Source: Ruegeria sp. HKCCSA071
Lineage (GTDB): Bacteria; Pseudomonadota; Alphaproteobacteria; Rhodobacterales; Rhodobacteraceae
NCBI RefSeq assembly: GCF_017872555.1
Contig: NZ_JAEDOX010000008.1
Coordinates: 83,495-147,494 of the forward strand
DNA: 64,000 bases
Reading direction: 5' to 3'
Shown here: in pieces, positions 52,595-62,713 of the stretch
Layout: every line of letters begins with the position of its first letter
Numbering within the stretch: position 1 is the first letter of the stretch
Notes under the pieces: model-generated
The model's database searches: none
Seen by the model: the letters and a program-made list of their open reading frames with translations, nothing else
Told to the model about the DNA's origin: nothing
Position numbers and translations under genes: made by a program

Positions 52595-53599
52595 GTGAAG
52601 CAGACATTGTATTTTTTAATGGCGACCGCGCTCTCCTCTGCTGCGATGGCTCAAGACGACGTGACGCCCGAGACCTACATTCGCGCTGAGGTCGATATGA
52701 CTTTTGCGCAATTTCAGGCGAATGCCGGGAGTGATGTGAACCGCTTCTATTACATTCGAAAACCGACGCCACTTGATGCGCAGGCTGTCGTGCGCATGAA
52801 CCGCGACACCCTTTATGCAGGGGCGGTTGTCGATACCGAGGGAGGGGCAACGATCACGATCCCCGAGTTTCCGGACGACCGGTATTTCTCGATCCTTGTC
52901 ATCGACAACGACCACTATGCGCCGGTGGTTTTCTACGAGCCGGGCACTTACGAAATCCCCAGCGATACGAAATACGTCTCGCTGATCATGCGCATCCAGA
53001 TCATGGACCCTTCGGATCCGGATGATGTAGCACTCGTCAACCGCATGCAGAACGCCTTCGTCATCGAGGCGTCCAGCCACGACCTCTTCCCGGAGCCAGA
53101 ATGGGACGTGGACAGCATGCTTGAATTGCGGGCTGGATACGAGGTCGAGTTCCAGAAATTCGATCAATATGAGCCGGATTGGATGGGGCCACGCGGTGAA
53201 GTCAACGAGGAAACGCGTCACCTCGCCGTGGCCGGGGCATGGGGCCTCTTTCCCGAGAAAGATGCCGTCTATATCAACTACACCGGTCCCGGCGCTGCGG
53301 AAGGCTGCTACCGGGCGACCTACGATGTGCCGCCGAACGATGCATTCTGGTCGATAACCGTCTACGGGGCGGACGGCTTCATGAAGAGCGACAACAATAT
53401 CGTCAACGACCGGAATGTCACCCTGAACGACGATGGCACCTTCACCGTGCATTACGGCACGGAGGCGGCCTGCGGCGCGCAAGCAAACAGGTTGGATATC
53501 GAGGACGGATGGAATTTCTTGATGCGTATTTATCGCCCGGGGCAGGCTGTTCTGGATCGCATCTATGAACTCCCTGCTGTTGAAAGGCTGCCGGGATGA
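52595..53599 (+). CDS. Exported DUF1254/DUF1214-family protein
   Basis: A 334-residue exported protein; GTG at 52595 is 8 nt after GGAG. Signal peptide to about residue 20 (SSAAMAQ). DUF1254 part (DAQAVVRMNRDTLYAGAVVD) and DUF1214 end (PPNDAFWSITVYGADGFM, DGWNFLMRIYRPG). Family of unknown role, often periplasmic. Alone. Confidence 0.85.
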   Translation: MKQTLYFLMATALSSAAMAQDDVTPETYIRAEVDMTFAQFQANAGSDVNRFYYIRKPTPLDAQAVVRMNRDTLYAGAVVDTEGGATITIPEFPDDRYFSILVIDNDHYAPVVFYEPGTYEIPSDTKYVSLIMRIQIMDPSDPDDVALVNRMQNAFVIEASSHDLFPEPEWDVDSMLELRAGYEVEFQKFDQYEPDWMGPRGEVNEETRHLAVAGAWGLFPEKDAVYINYTGPGAAEGCYRATYDVPPNDAFWSITVYGADGFMKSDNNIVNDRNVTLNDDGTFTVHYGTEAACGAQANRLDIEDGWNFLMRIYRPGQAVLDRIYELPAVERLPG

Positions 53600-53867
53600 G
53601 AGTGCTTACCGTCACCTTGCCCTAGTCAGCTTCGGGCTCACCAGTAGCATTCGCCGCTCCAATCGCGAGTGGCTTGTTCGAGAAACTGCGCCGTTCGCTG
53701 CGTCGTCTACGAACCGGAAAGACGCGGACAAAGTGTGAATTCGCTGCGTTTGCACCAAGGTCTGCAATATCGAGTAACCGGCCGCATATGCGCGGCTGGT
53801 CATTCAATTTTACCGATCTCTGAGGAGATTTTCAGGTCGGTTCCGCTTCTCCGGCGGGTTAGAATGT

Positions 53868-55046
53868 TCAGCCGGTCTCACCAAATCCTTTCGGTACTGG
53901 CAGATCAGGCAAGGTCGCCGCTCGTTTTTGCAGGGCCCGCCCGATAACTACACGGCTGATTTCGGTTGTCCCGTCCACAATCCGCAGCATTTGCGCGAGG
54001 CGGGACAAACGATCCAGACCATAAGGCTGCAGCAGACCCATGCCGCCCAACACTTGCGTACAGGTGTTCGCAGCCTTCACTGCGGCATCTGGCACAAACC
54101 GTTTGGCATGAGCGGCCATCAGAGGGCCTTCGGGCGTGCCAAGGGATTCTGCCGCCTTTCGATAAAGCAGCTTGGAGGCTTCAAGATCGGTTGCAACCTC
54201 GCCCAGCATCCACTGGATCCCGTCCAGATCGAGGTTCTTGCCACCAAACATCTTGCGGTTCTTGGAATAGGACAGCGCCGTATCCAATGCAGCTTGCATC
54301 AATCCACAGCATCCTGATGCGATTGAGACGCGGGCGATGTCGATCGCCATGAGTGAACCTTGCAGGCCCTGACCAATGGGCAGGATGATGTTGTCTTCAC
54401 TCACCACGACTTTGTCCATGTACATCTCGGCCAGAGGCAGGAAGTTGTAGGACGGGGTGTCGTAGAGCGGACCAAAGCTGAGGCCCGAAGCGTCGGCGGG
54501 AATGGCGATCATCGCCATATCCTTGTGGCCGGGTGCGTCACTGGTTTTGACAACGGTGAAATAGATATCAGCCTCGGTCGCGAGGCTGACCCATGCCTTC
54601 GCACCGCTGATCGTCCATGTGCCGTTGTCATTGATCACGGCTCGCGAATACATGTTTGTGGCATCCGATCCGGATTGCGGTTCGGTCAGTGCAAAGTTCG
54701 CCAGTTTGCGGCCCGAGGTCAGATCCCGCGCCCATTTTTCCTTGAAGGTATCTGTGCCATAACCGCAGCCCGCGAAGGTGCAGATGTTATGCATCGACAG
54801 GGCAAAAGCATAAGCGCCATCTCCGAGCCCCAGCTGTTCGTAGACCTGAATGCCCTCTGAAAGTGGCAAGCCCTGGCCGCCAAATTCTTCAGGGGCGTAT
54901 AGCCCCGTCAGGCCAGCGGCCCCGGCCTTGTCCGAAGCATCGCGCGGCCATGTCTTCGTGGCGTTCCAGGCGTCGACATTGGGCAGGATGACCTGCTCGG
55001 CGTGGTCGCGTGCGGCCTGGAGTATGGTGGCGAGTTTGTCTGACAT
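53868..55046 (-). CDS. Acyl-CoA dehydrogenase
   Basis: A 392-residue FAD enzyme: N-terminal helical domain, middle beta domain ([28 protein letters not shown]), C-terminal domain with [20 protein letters not shown] and the [14 protein letters not shown] motif. The family's catalytic Glu in the helical domain cannot be placed with certainty. Downstream of the AraC gene by 190 bp and in the same direction; probably regulated by it. Confidence 0.92.
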   Translation of the reverse strand: MSDKLATILQAARDHAEQVILPNVDAWNATKTWPRDASDKAGAAGLTGLYAPEEFGGQGLPLSEGIQVYEQLGLGDGAYAFALSMHNICTFAGCGYGTDTFKEKWARDLTSGRKLANFALTEPQSGSDATNMYSRAVINDNGTWTISGAKAWVSLATEADIYFTVVKTSDAPGHKDMAMIAIPADASGLSFGPLYDTPSYNFLPLAEMYMDKVVVSEDNIILPIGQGLQGSLMAIDIARVSIASGCCGLMQAALDTALSYSKNRKMFGGKNLDLDGIQWMLGEVATDLEASKLLYRKAAESLGTPEGPLMAAHAKRFVPDAAVKAANTCTQVLGGMGLLQPYGLDRLSRLAQMLRIVDGTTEISRVVIGRALQKRAATLPDLPVPKGFGETG

Positions 55047-55238
55047 TGGTGGATCCTTTCAATGGCGATTGTTCTCAGATGACGCCACAACCCGGCAATC
55101 GTGGATGGCCAGACTGATGAGCTATGAAGGCGAAACTTCAGCTGAAAATGCTTATATGCGGCAAGATTTAGCGAGCCAGCCCGTTAAGCTCTATCTCGTG
55201 TGCTGACAGATAATTTTCCAAAAGTGACAAATGGCCGC

Positions 55239-56258
55239 TTATGTATGTGATTTGCGATATGCGCTGGGTGTACTGCCGGTCCAGCGTTGAAATGCCCGGT
55301 GAAAATTGGCAGCCGAAGAAAAACCGACATCATGTGCGATGGCCTCAACGCTTTTGCGCCCCGCCTGCAGATCACGAATCGCGATGTCCCGGCGCAGGGC
55401 ATCCTTTATGGCCTGAAACGACGTCCCATCCGCATGCAACCTGCGGATCAGGGTGCGCGGGGTCATGTGCATGGCGGATGCTGTCTGGGTCAGGGTGGCA
55501 GCCTCCCATCCCGTTTGGCCCAGATATGTGCGTACCCGCAGCGATTGGGTGTGCTCCCGCGAAGAGGTGAAGATCCAGTCTCGCGGCGCGTTTTGCAAAA
55601 ACCGATCAAGATCAGAGGCACTGCGCGCCTGCACGGGACCCAGTGCATTCGGATCGAACGAGATCGCGGTGGCGGGTTGTACGAACCGGATCGGTGCCGG
55701 AAAGATGATCGCGTAATCCTGATCAAAGTTCGGGCGGTCAAACGCGAAATCGACGCCCCTGACCGGAACCTCGTGCCCTGCCAGCCAGGACATGAGCCCG
55801 TGGGCAAGTTTGAGGATCAGCATATGCCCAAACCGCTGTACGTATGCCGTGCCTTGTGGTTTCAGGGTTAGCACCAATGCGCCTTCGACATCATCCAGAC
55901 CGAACTGATAGTCATCCAGCAGCAGGTTCCAGAAGGTCGAAAACCGGTAGAGTGCTGATGCAAGAGACGTTGCCTCTCTGACAGTCGTCAAAAGATGTTG
56001 CAGGGCCCTTGGCCGGACGGGTCTGCTCCAAAGCCCCATCATCTCATCACCGGTCTCAACTGCGGCAAGTTGATAGAGACACACGATCTGATCCAGCGTC
56101 ACGCGACCATTCGGCGAGCGCGTATCCGCGTTCAGACCGGACCGGCTAAGCAGCGACGCCATCTGCGCCTCTGGGCAAAGGACACGCAGCGCCGCCAGCC
56201 AATCATCGACAAACTGGCTGGAAACCGTGGAAAGGATCGTTGGAGTGACATCGGTCAT
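55239..56258 (-). CDS. AraC-family transcriptional regulator
   Basis: A 339-residue protein with an N-terminal arabinose-binding-type domain (PF12625-like; RSGLNADTRSPNGRVTLDQI) and the C-terminal AraC double HTH (SAMHMTPRTLIRRLHADGTS, VEAIAHDVGFSSAANFHRAF, RWTGSTPSAYRK). Members of this type control fatty-acid or ornithine use. Upstream of the acyl-CoA dehydrogenase. Confidence 0.88.
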   Translation of the reverse strand: MTDVTPTILSTVSSQFVDDWLAALRVLCPEAQMASLLSRSGLNADTRSPNGRVTLDQIVCLYQLAAVETGDEMMGLWSRPVRPRALQHLLTTVREATSLASALYRFSTFWNLLLDDYQFGLDDVEGALVLTLKPQGTAYVQRFGHMLILKLAHGLMSWLAGHEVPVRGVDFAFDRPNFDQDYAIIFPAPIRFVQPATAISFDPNALGPVQARSASDLDRFLQNAPRDWIFTSSREHTQSLRVRTYLGQTGWEAATLTQTASAMHMTPRTLIRRLHADGTSFQAIKDALRRDIAIRDLQAGRKSVEAIAHDVGFSSAANFHRAFQRWTGSTPSAYRKSHT

Positions 56259-56400
56259 AACAGTTTTGTCACGTTAACTCGCAATGCAACAGCAACCCAT
56301 CAATTTCCCGCGAATTCGGATTGGAACGAATGTACAGCCATACCCCATGCGCAACGCCTGATACGTAAAGCTGGCTGGTGTCAAAGGACGCATTAGAGTT

Positions 56401-57162
56401 TCAGTGGGAAGCTAACACGACCTTTGCCTGACCAATGACATCTTTGAATTTTGAGGCAGGCGCCTGATCGGTTATCAATAAATCGCGTCCCAATAGTTCC
56501 GGTAGACGTAAGGCTGGATTGGCGCCCGACGCGTGAAACTTTGTTGAATCAACAGCCATGAAACAGCGTTCGCTAATCGTCTTCATCGCAACAGCCATAT
56601 CCACTTCGCACTGTTCAAAAACCATAAATCCCCTCTTTGGATTGACGAGTGATGCCGACAGGATGGAAAAATCGACGGACATTTTGCCGATAACGTCAAA
56701 TGCAGCGCGGTCAAATGCAGCCCCATCGTGATTTCGTAACTGGGTTCCTGCCATAAAAACTCGGTTTCCGTTTTCCATGGCCAACGTGGCTGCGATGAAG
56801 GCAGAGTTCGTCACAACCGTAAGGTTCTTCCGAGCCCGCAACACCTGAGCCACGAAACCCGATGTCGAACCGGTATCGATGGCGATAGAAGCATCGTCGG
56901 GAATCATATCCAGGACTGCATTTGCGATCGCAACTTTCGCGGCGCGGTTTGTTGCCATGCGCGCGACGAACGGCGGGTCCAGAACCTTTTGGATACTCAC
57001 CAAAGCGCCGTGTGCTTTTTCAATTTTGCCTTCGTCAACCAGTGGCTTCACGATTCGGCGAATGGTCTGATCTGACACGTTCAGACACTGCGCCAATTCC
57101 ATGACCGAGATCCGCCCATGGAGATTGACCGCGTTGAGGATATCTTTTTCGTACTTGGACAT
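56401..57162 (-). CDS. DeoR/GlpR-family repressor
   Basis: A 253-residue protein: N-terminal HTH (ISVMELAQCLNVSDQTIRRI) and a sugar-phosphate-isomerase-like effector domain (DDASIAIDTGSTSGFVAQVL, VVTNSAFIAATL). ATG at 57162. The divergent FAD gene starts 147 bp away with an inverted repeat between. Effectors of this family are usually phosphorylated metabolites. Confidence 0.9.
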   Translation of the reverse strand: MSKYEKDILNAVNLHGRISVMELAQCLNVSDQTIRRIVKPLVDEGKIEKAHGALVSIQKVLDPPFVARMATNRAAKVAIANAVLDMIPDDASIAIDTGSTSGFVAQVLRARKNLTVVTNSAFIAATLAMENGNRVFMAGTQLRNHDGAAFDRAAFDVIGKMSVDFSILSASLVNPKRGFMVFEQCEVDMAVAMKTISERCFMAVDSTKFHASGANPALRLPELLGRDLLITDQAPASKFKDVIGQAKVVLASH

Positions 57163-57218
57163 ACAGGTTCGGGAATGTTGGATTTTAGGACGATAATAGG
57201 CCGGGATCGCTTTCACAA

Positions 57219-57265
57219 CCAACAAAAATCAATAACGTTAGAACATTTTTGTTGATATTTGTTGA
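57219..57265. promoter_or_regulatory. DeoR-type operator (inverted half-sites)
   Basis: CCAACAAAAATCAA (57219-57232) and TTGATATTTGTTGA (57252-57265) form an inverted repeat (12 of 13 core positions) in the divergent region. TTTGTTG-type half-sites suit DeoR/GlpR proteins. Probably controls both the regulator and the FAD gene. Confidence 0.6.
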
Positions 57266-57309
57266 ATTTTACACTGATCTGGCTCCGACACCTTGCACAG
57301 GAGCAAACA

Positions 57310-59733
57310 ATGACGACCCACTCGGCAAAGCATCTCATTATTGGTGGTGGCATCATCGGCTGTTCGATTGCTTATCATCTTGCTCAGTCTGGCGAAAAAG
57401 ATGTTGTGCTGCTGGAAAAGGCGTCTTTGACAGAGGGGGCCACTTGGCACGCCGCCGGTCTGGTTGGACAATTGCGGTCTTCGCGCAATACCACCCGCAT
57501 GTTGAAGCGTTCGGTTGCGCTCTACGACCGGCTGGCCTCGGAAACCGGCATGGAATTCGATTGGAAGAAGGTTGGCAGTCTACGACTGGCTGCAACTAAA
57601 GAACGATTACTGGAAGCGAAACGCCTGGCCACAATGGCGCGCAGTTTCGATCTGGAAATGGAGATTATCTCTCCGGCAGAAGCAAAAGAGCTGTTTCCAT
57701 ACATTGACGCTGAAGGGCTGGAAGGGGCCGCCTTTATTCCTACAGATGGGCATGTTGATCCAGCCGGTCTGTGTCAGGCCATTGCCGCTGGAGCACGCCT
57801 TCACGGTGCGCAGATCCGTCAGGGCGTGAAGGTCGAGGATTTTGAAATAACCAATGGGCGCATCAGCCGAGTGATGACAACCGATGGCGATTACGAGGCG
57901 CAAACCGTGGTGCTGGCATCGGGCATGTGGAGCCGTGAGCTTGCAGCTAAACTGGGCGTTGTGGTGCCTGCCTGCGCGGTCGAGCACCAGTATATCGTGA
58001 CTGAACCATTGCCGGATCAGGACCTCGTCAAAACCCTGCCGACTCTGCGCGACCCCGAAAGACTGGTCTATTACAAGCCCGATGCCGGGGGGCGGTTGGT
58101 GATCGGCGGATATGAAGACGACACGTTGCCATTTGGTGAACGGGGCATTCCGGGTGAGTTTGTCCGCCAATTGCTGCCGGACAATCTCGATCGGTTTGCC
58201 CCGCTTGCGGAGCTTGCCGGGGCAGTAACACCGATTGTCAACGAGGTGGGTATCCGGCAGGTGATTAACGGCCCGATTCCTTATTCAGCTGACGGCGATT
58301 TTGTCATGGGCTGGGCCCCGGAACGGAAGAACCTGATGCTGTCAACCGGGTTCCTGTATGGGATTGCCGCTGGTGGCGGTGCTGGTGAAATGATTGCTGA
58401 ATGGATCCTTGAAGGTCGGCCAAGCCTTGATCTCTGGCCGCTGGACGTGCGCAGATTCAGCCCGCATCACGCGACCCGGGCCTTTATGTATCCGCGCGCC
58501 GTCGAGCATTACGCGCATCACTACAAAATGCGATATCCTGGTCAGGAGGCCGAAACAGCCCGCAACTTGCGCCTATCGCCGCTGCACGCCCGGCTGAAAG
58601 AACACGGTGCTGTTTACGGGTCGAAAAACGGCTGGGAACGACCCTTATGGTTTGCCCCTGCGGACGTCGCACCCGTGGATCAGCTCGATTTCCTCAATCC
58701 CGGCTGGCACGAATATGCAGGCCGCGAGCACCGCGCCACTCGTGAAAACGTGGTGCTGATTGATCAATCTAGTTTCTCAAAGTTCGATTTGATCGGCCCC
58801 GGGGCTTTGGGCGCAATCCAACGTCTGGCGGTCTCCAACATGGATAAACCGATTGGAAGCGTGATCTACACGCAGCTTTGCAACGAAAATGGTGGCATCG
58901 AAGCAGATATTACGGTGACCCGCCTAGGGCGGGACCGTTTCTATGTTGTGACAGGTTCCGGGTTTGGTGTGCACGACGCCGACTGGATCAAGCGCCATCT
59001 GCCTGACGACGGATCGGTGCATCTGATCGAGATGACCTCGGCGCGGGCAGTGATCAATATTTGTGGCCCGAAAGCGCGTGAGGTGCTAGCTGCCGTCAGC
59101 GAAGAGGATGTTTCGAACGCGACCTTCCCCTTTGCAACCGCACGGGAAATCACCATCGGGGCCGCAAGACTCCTTGCTGCCCGGATCGGATATGTGGGCG
59201 AACTAGGCTGGGAGCTTCATATCCCCACAGAGTTTGCCCTACATGTCTACGACTTGCTTTGGCAGGCCGGCCAGCCCCACGGTATCTGTGACATCGGTTA
59301 CCGGGCAATCGAGTCTCTGCGCCTAGAGAAGGGTTATCTCTATTGGAGCGCCGATATCACGCCGGACTATTCCCCGATCGAGGCGGGATTAGGCCAGCGC
59401 GTTCATTTGAGATCCAAAGATGAGTTCATTGGCCGTGCGGTTTTGGAGGAGCAGAAAGCCAACGGCGCGTCTCAGAAATTGTGCACCTTTGTGACCGACG
59501 AAAAATTGCCCATGACCGGAGGCGAAACCATCCTCCACAATGGCGAAACCGTCTCACGGGCCAGCAGCGGCGGATATGGGCACTTCACCGGACAAACAAT
59601 CATCTACGGGTATCTGCCCAAGAAGATGTGGGAGCAGACGGAGTTTGAACTAGAACTCTTCGGAGATCGCTGCCCGATCCGCCGCGTTGACGGGCCGGTT
59701 TATGATCCGGAAAATGAAAAATTGAAAGCCTGA
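57310..59733 (+). CDS. FAD-dependent, GcvT-domain oxidoreductase (dimethylglycine/sarcosine dehydrogenase-like)
   Basis: An 807-residue two-domain enzyme: N-terminal DAO domain (IGGGIIGCSIAYHL at about 10-23) with GATWHAAGL, the His of which is the covalent FAD site in dimethylglycine dehydrogenase, then the FAO_M segment, and a C-terminal GcvT/folate domain (about 420-800; GYVGELGWELHIP, CDIGYRAIESLRLEKGY). Probably demethylates an N-methylated amine, passing the carbon to tetrahydrofolate. ATG at 57310 chosen by alignment. First gene of the DeoR-controlled unit. Confidence 0.9.
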   Translation: MTTHSAKHLIIGGGIIGCSIAYHLAQSGEKDVVLLEKASLTEGATWHAAGLVGQLRSSRNTTRMLKRSVALYDRLASETGMEFDWKKVGSLRLAATKERLLEAKRLATMARSFDLEMEIISPAEAKELFPYIDAEGLEGAAFIPTDGHVDPAGLCQAIAAGARLHGAQIRQGVKVEDFEITNGRISRVMTTDGDYEAQTVVLASGMWSRELAAKLGVVVPACAVEHQYIVTEPLPDQDLVKTLPTLRDPERLVYYKPDAGGRLVIGGYEDDTLPFGERGIPGEFVRQLLPDNLDRFAPLAELAGAVTPIVNEVGIRQVINGPIPYSADGDFVMGWAPERKNLMLSTGFLYGIAAGGGAGEMIAEWILEGRPSLDLWPLDVRRFSPHHATRAFMYPRAVEHYAHHYKMRYPGQEAETARNLRLSPLHARLKEHGAVYGSKNGWERPLWFAPADVAPVDQLDFLNPGWHEYAGREHRATRENVVLIDQSSFSKFDLIGPGALGAIQRLAVSNMDKPIGSVIYTQLCNENGGIEADITVTRLGRDRFYVVTGSGFGVHDADWIKRHLPDDGSVHLIEMTSARAVINICGPKAREVLAAVSEEDVSNATFPFATAREITIGAARLLAARIGYVGELGWELHIPTEFALHVYDLLWQAGQPHGICDIGYRAIESLRLEKGYLYWSADITPDYSPIEAGLGQRVHLRSKDEFIGRAVLEEQKANGASQKLCTFVTDEKLPMTGGETILHNGETVSRASSGGYGHFTGQTIIYGYLPKKMWEQTEFELELFGDRCPIRRVDGPVYDPENEKLKA

Positions 59734-59749
59734 TCGGAGGGGGGGTGTG

Positions 59750-60682
59750 ATGGACACTGACAATATCGAGCGCGTGTTGAAAGAACTCCGCAATTTGGAC
59801 GGATTCGAGGCTATCTCGGCGCAGAGCAGCGACGTGCAGCGTCTGGGTGGCTTGACCAATCTGGTTTACCGCGTGAAATCTGGCGAGCGGGCTGTGATCG
59901 TGCGGATCCCCGGCGATGGCACCGAAGATTATATCGACCGCGCGGTTGAAATCCATAACGCCAGGGTCGCAGCCGATGCCGGCATTGGCCCCGCGGTACT
60001 GTGGGCAGATGCCGAAACCGGGGTAATGATCAGCGAATGCATTAAAAACATCGTCACCATGACACCCGAGCATTTTGCGACACGTGGGGGCGCCGCTGGG
60101 CGCGCTGGTCTTGCCCTGCGGCAATTGCATGATGCCCCGCGTCCGTTCAAGTTTCGTTTTGAGTTGTTTTCGATGATCGATGAGTATCTGAAAATCCTTG
60201 CAACCAAAGATATCAATCTCCCCGATGGCTATACAGAAATTGTCGCCGAGGCCGCTCCGATCAAGCAACTTTTGCAGGACAGACCTGGCAATCTGGTGCC
60301 CAGCCATTGCGATCCGCTTTGCGAAAACTTTCTTGATGATGGTAACCGAATGTGGATCGTCGACTTTGAGTATTCCGGCATGAACGACGCCCTTTGGGAC
60401 CTTGGCGACCTGTCGGTTGAAGCAGGGCTGACCGAGACGCAGGAGATCGAAATGCTGACGGTGTATTTCGGCGCAACTCCAACAGCGGCGCAGATCGGGC
60501 GGATGGTTATTTACAAAGCTATGTGTGATCTCTTGTGGACCCTCTGGGGTCTTATCCAACACGCCGACGGCAATCCGGCTGAGGACTTCTGGGCATATGC
60601 TACGGGTCGGTTCGACAGATGCAAAGCGCTGATGTTTTCACCGGAATTCCCCAAACATGCCCAAGCAATTGCAAACGAATAG
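59750..60682 (+). CDS. APH/choline-kinase-like phosphotransferase
   Basis: A 310-residue kinase-fold protein with the Brenner box HCDPLCENFL (the H-x-D-x4-N pattern) and the second metal motif VDFEYSGMND. N-lobe contains YRVKSGERAVIVRIPG. ATG at 59750 follows CGGAGGGGGG. 16 bp after the oxidoreductase gene, so co-transcribed. It may phosphorylate the methylated substrate or product, giving a phosphorylated effector for the DeoR protein; inference. Confidence 0.85.
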   Translation: MDTDNIERVLKELRNLDGFEAISAQSSDVQRLGGLTNLVYRVKSGERAVIVRIPGDGTEDYIDRAVEIHNARVAADAGIGPAVLWADAETGVMISECIKNIVTMTPEHFATRGGAAGRAGLALRQLHDAPRPFKFRFELFSMIDEYLKILATKDINLPDGYTEIVAEAAPIKQLLQDRPGNLVPSHCDPLCENFLDDGNRMWIVDFEYSGMNDALWDLGDLSVEAGLTETQEIEMLTVYFGATPTAAQIGRMVIYKAMCDLLWTLWGLIQHADGNPAEDFWAYATGRFDRCKALMFSPEFPKHAQAIANE

Positions 60683-60940
60683 CGGACAAAAAATCTCCAA
60701 CCCACATTCTTGTTGAAAGCCGGTCAATCTAGTTTGACAACATAGTGAAATGACGCGCGCTCATAGCGGCAAAGCCCGCTTTGTAAAGCTCGCGTTCATT
60801 TGACTGGTGTGAAGCATATTTAATTTTGGCTCTGTCACAAAATCTTTGCACATTGCTCAAAGGTCTGGTTTGGCCGCAAGAGAAACTCCTGCTGCCAAAA
60901 AGGAAGAACTACGTACAGCGAAGCCGCTTGGCCAAGCTGA

Positions 60941-61708
60941 CTAGTGGGTGAACGTCGTGACCTCGACACCGCCCCCGATCAGGCTTTCGCGAACGGAGCG
61001 GGCGATTTGAACCGCGGTCGGGCCGTCTCCATGCAGGCAGATCGTGTCGATGGATGTTTCCAGTCGCTTGCCGCTTTCGGTGATGATCGCACCTTCGCGG
61101 ATCATGTTCAGGATGCGCGGGCCTGCGACCTCGGCATCGTGGATGACGGCGCCGGGCAGGCTGCGGTCGACCAATGTTCCATCGTCGTTATAGGCACGGT
61201 CGGCAAAAATCTCGCCCACCCAGTTGCACCCGAGCTCACGCACGGCCTCTTCCTGCTTTGTCACGGCCAGCACCATGACGATGATATCGGGATCAACATC
61301 CAATGCGCCCTGATAACAGGCGCGCGCCATTTCGATATCGGCCGAACACATATTGGCCAGCGCCCCGTGCAGTTTCAGATGCCGCACTTTGGTGCCAACT
61401 GCGGTGGCCATGCCGATTGCGGCCCCCAGTTGATACCGGACCAGATTGCGCAGGTTGTCATGGGGCAACTTCATGTTCCGCCGACCAAACCCCTGCAAAT
61501 CGGGAAAGCCGGGATGCGCGCCGATGCCTACGTCATTTTCGGCCGCCAGTTTCATCGTCGATGCCATCACATCCGGATCACCGGCATGAAACCCACAAGC
61601 GATGTTGGCCGAGGTGATGATTTTCAGCAGGCTTTCATCATCGCCCATTTTCCAGGGGCCAAAGCTTTCTCCCATATCGGCATTCAGATCGACGCTTGGC
61701 ATTGGCAC
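60941..61708 (-). CDS. pxpA: 5-oxoprolinase subunit A (LamB/YcsF)
   Basis: A 255-residue LamB/YcsF protein: SVDLNADMGESFGPW, ANIACGFHAGDPDVM, GIGAHPGFPDLQGFGRR are the family boxes. Together with PxpB and PxpC it hydrolyses 5-oxoproline (pyroglutamate) with ATP. It is 6 bp downstream of pxpC. Confidence 0.95.
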   Translation of the reverse strand: MPMPSVDLNADMGESFGPWKMGDDESLLKIITSANIACGFHAGDPDVMASTMKLAAENDVGIGAHPGFPDLQGFGRRNMKLPHDNLRNLVRYQLGAAIGMATAVGTKVRHLKLHGALANMCSADIEMARACYQGALDVDPDIIVMVLAVTKQEEAVRELGCNWVGEIFADRAYNDDGTLVDRSLPGAVIHDAEVAGPRILNMIREGAIITESGKRLETSIDTICLHGDGPTAVQIARSVRESLIGGGVEVTTFTH

Positions 61709-61714
61709 ATCTCC

Positions 61715-62713
61715 TTAGTCGGTGGCAGAGATCACTCCGCCGATCAATTGGTAGGACAACAGGTCCGGGATGTCATGGGGATCACGCACCAGTGCCTCGA
61801 CTTTTGAGGGCAGGCGCGCAAGGTCTGACAGGAACGTTTTATGCATTACTTCAGCCTGTTCCATGCTGACAAATTCGAACCGGATGTCGCCGCCTGCGGG
61901 TGTCTGTGCCGCGCGGGGCATATCGCATGGCAGAACGGTCGCGATACGAGGGTACCCGCCCGTGGTCTGACATTCCGGCAATAAGATGAACGGGTCGCCA
62001 GTGCCGGTCATCTGGATATCGCCGGGGGTGATCACCTCGGACAAGATGTTCAGCTGGCCCGAGGCCGCAAAGCCGTCGCCGTCGCTGTCCACCTGCATGC
62101 CCATTCGGTTGGCGCGTGCGCCGCGCCGGAAATTGGTTTGGGCAAACCGTTCAAGTGTTGCGCCATCAAACAAAGGGGTCTGAAAGCTGGCAACCACATG
62201 TAGCACCCCACCCGAAAACCGCTCGGCAGCAGCCAGTTTCATCCCGCTGTTGCCTGCATCCGGTCCACAGGTCAGCCTGTCACCCTGCTGCAGCGCCCGG
62301 CCAATCCGCGCTGTCAGATGGGTAGAGCGGGACCCCAGAAAAACTTCGGCATCAATGCCGCCGCCCAGATGCAGATAGCCATAGTTTCCAGCCAGCGTCG
62401 CCTCGATGTTCAGCTTTTGCCCGGCGCTCAGTTGGTGCGACGCGTTCCAGGCCGCAGGGCTGCCATCAATGCTGGCCTGCATTCGTGCGCCAGTCAGGGC
62501 GATGCGCATGTTATGCGTCGCCTCGAACTCGCCCCCCATCCCGGCCATTTCCAGCGCCGCAAGGTTTGGGCTCTGATCCAGCAACGCCGCCCCTTCGTGC
62601 AAGGCCAGAATGTCCGCAGCCCCGGACCGGGACAGCCCCTGATCCAGATAGCCTGTCCGCCCCTGATCCTGAATGGTGCAGGCCGGGCCAATCCGGTGGA
62701 CAATCAGGCTCAT
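61715..62713 (-). CDS. pxpC: 5-oxoprolinase subunit C (carboxyltransferase-like)
   Basis: A 332-residue protein of the allophanate-hydrolase subunit 2 family: TIQDQGRTGYLDQGLSRSGA, RANRMGMQVDSDG, LPECQTTGGYPRIATV. Start overlaps pxpB stop by 4 bp (ATGA). Part of the oxoprolinase complex. Confidence 0.93.
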   Translation of the reverse strand: MSLIVHRIGPACTIQDQGRTGYLDQGLSRSGAADILALHEGAALLDQSPNLAALEMAGMGGEFEATHNMRIALTGARMQASIDGSPAAWNASHQLSAGQKLNIEATLAGNYGYLHLGGGIDAEVFLGSRSTHLTARIGRALQQGDRLTCGPDAGNSGMKLAAAERFSGGVLHVVASFQTPLFDGATLERFAQTNFRRGARANRMGMQVDSDGDGFAASGQLNILSEVITPGDIQMTGTGDPFILLPECQTTGGYPRIATVLPCDMPRAAQTPAGGDIRFEFVSMEQAEVMHKTFLSDLARLPSKVEALVRDPHDIPDLLSYQLIGGVISATD

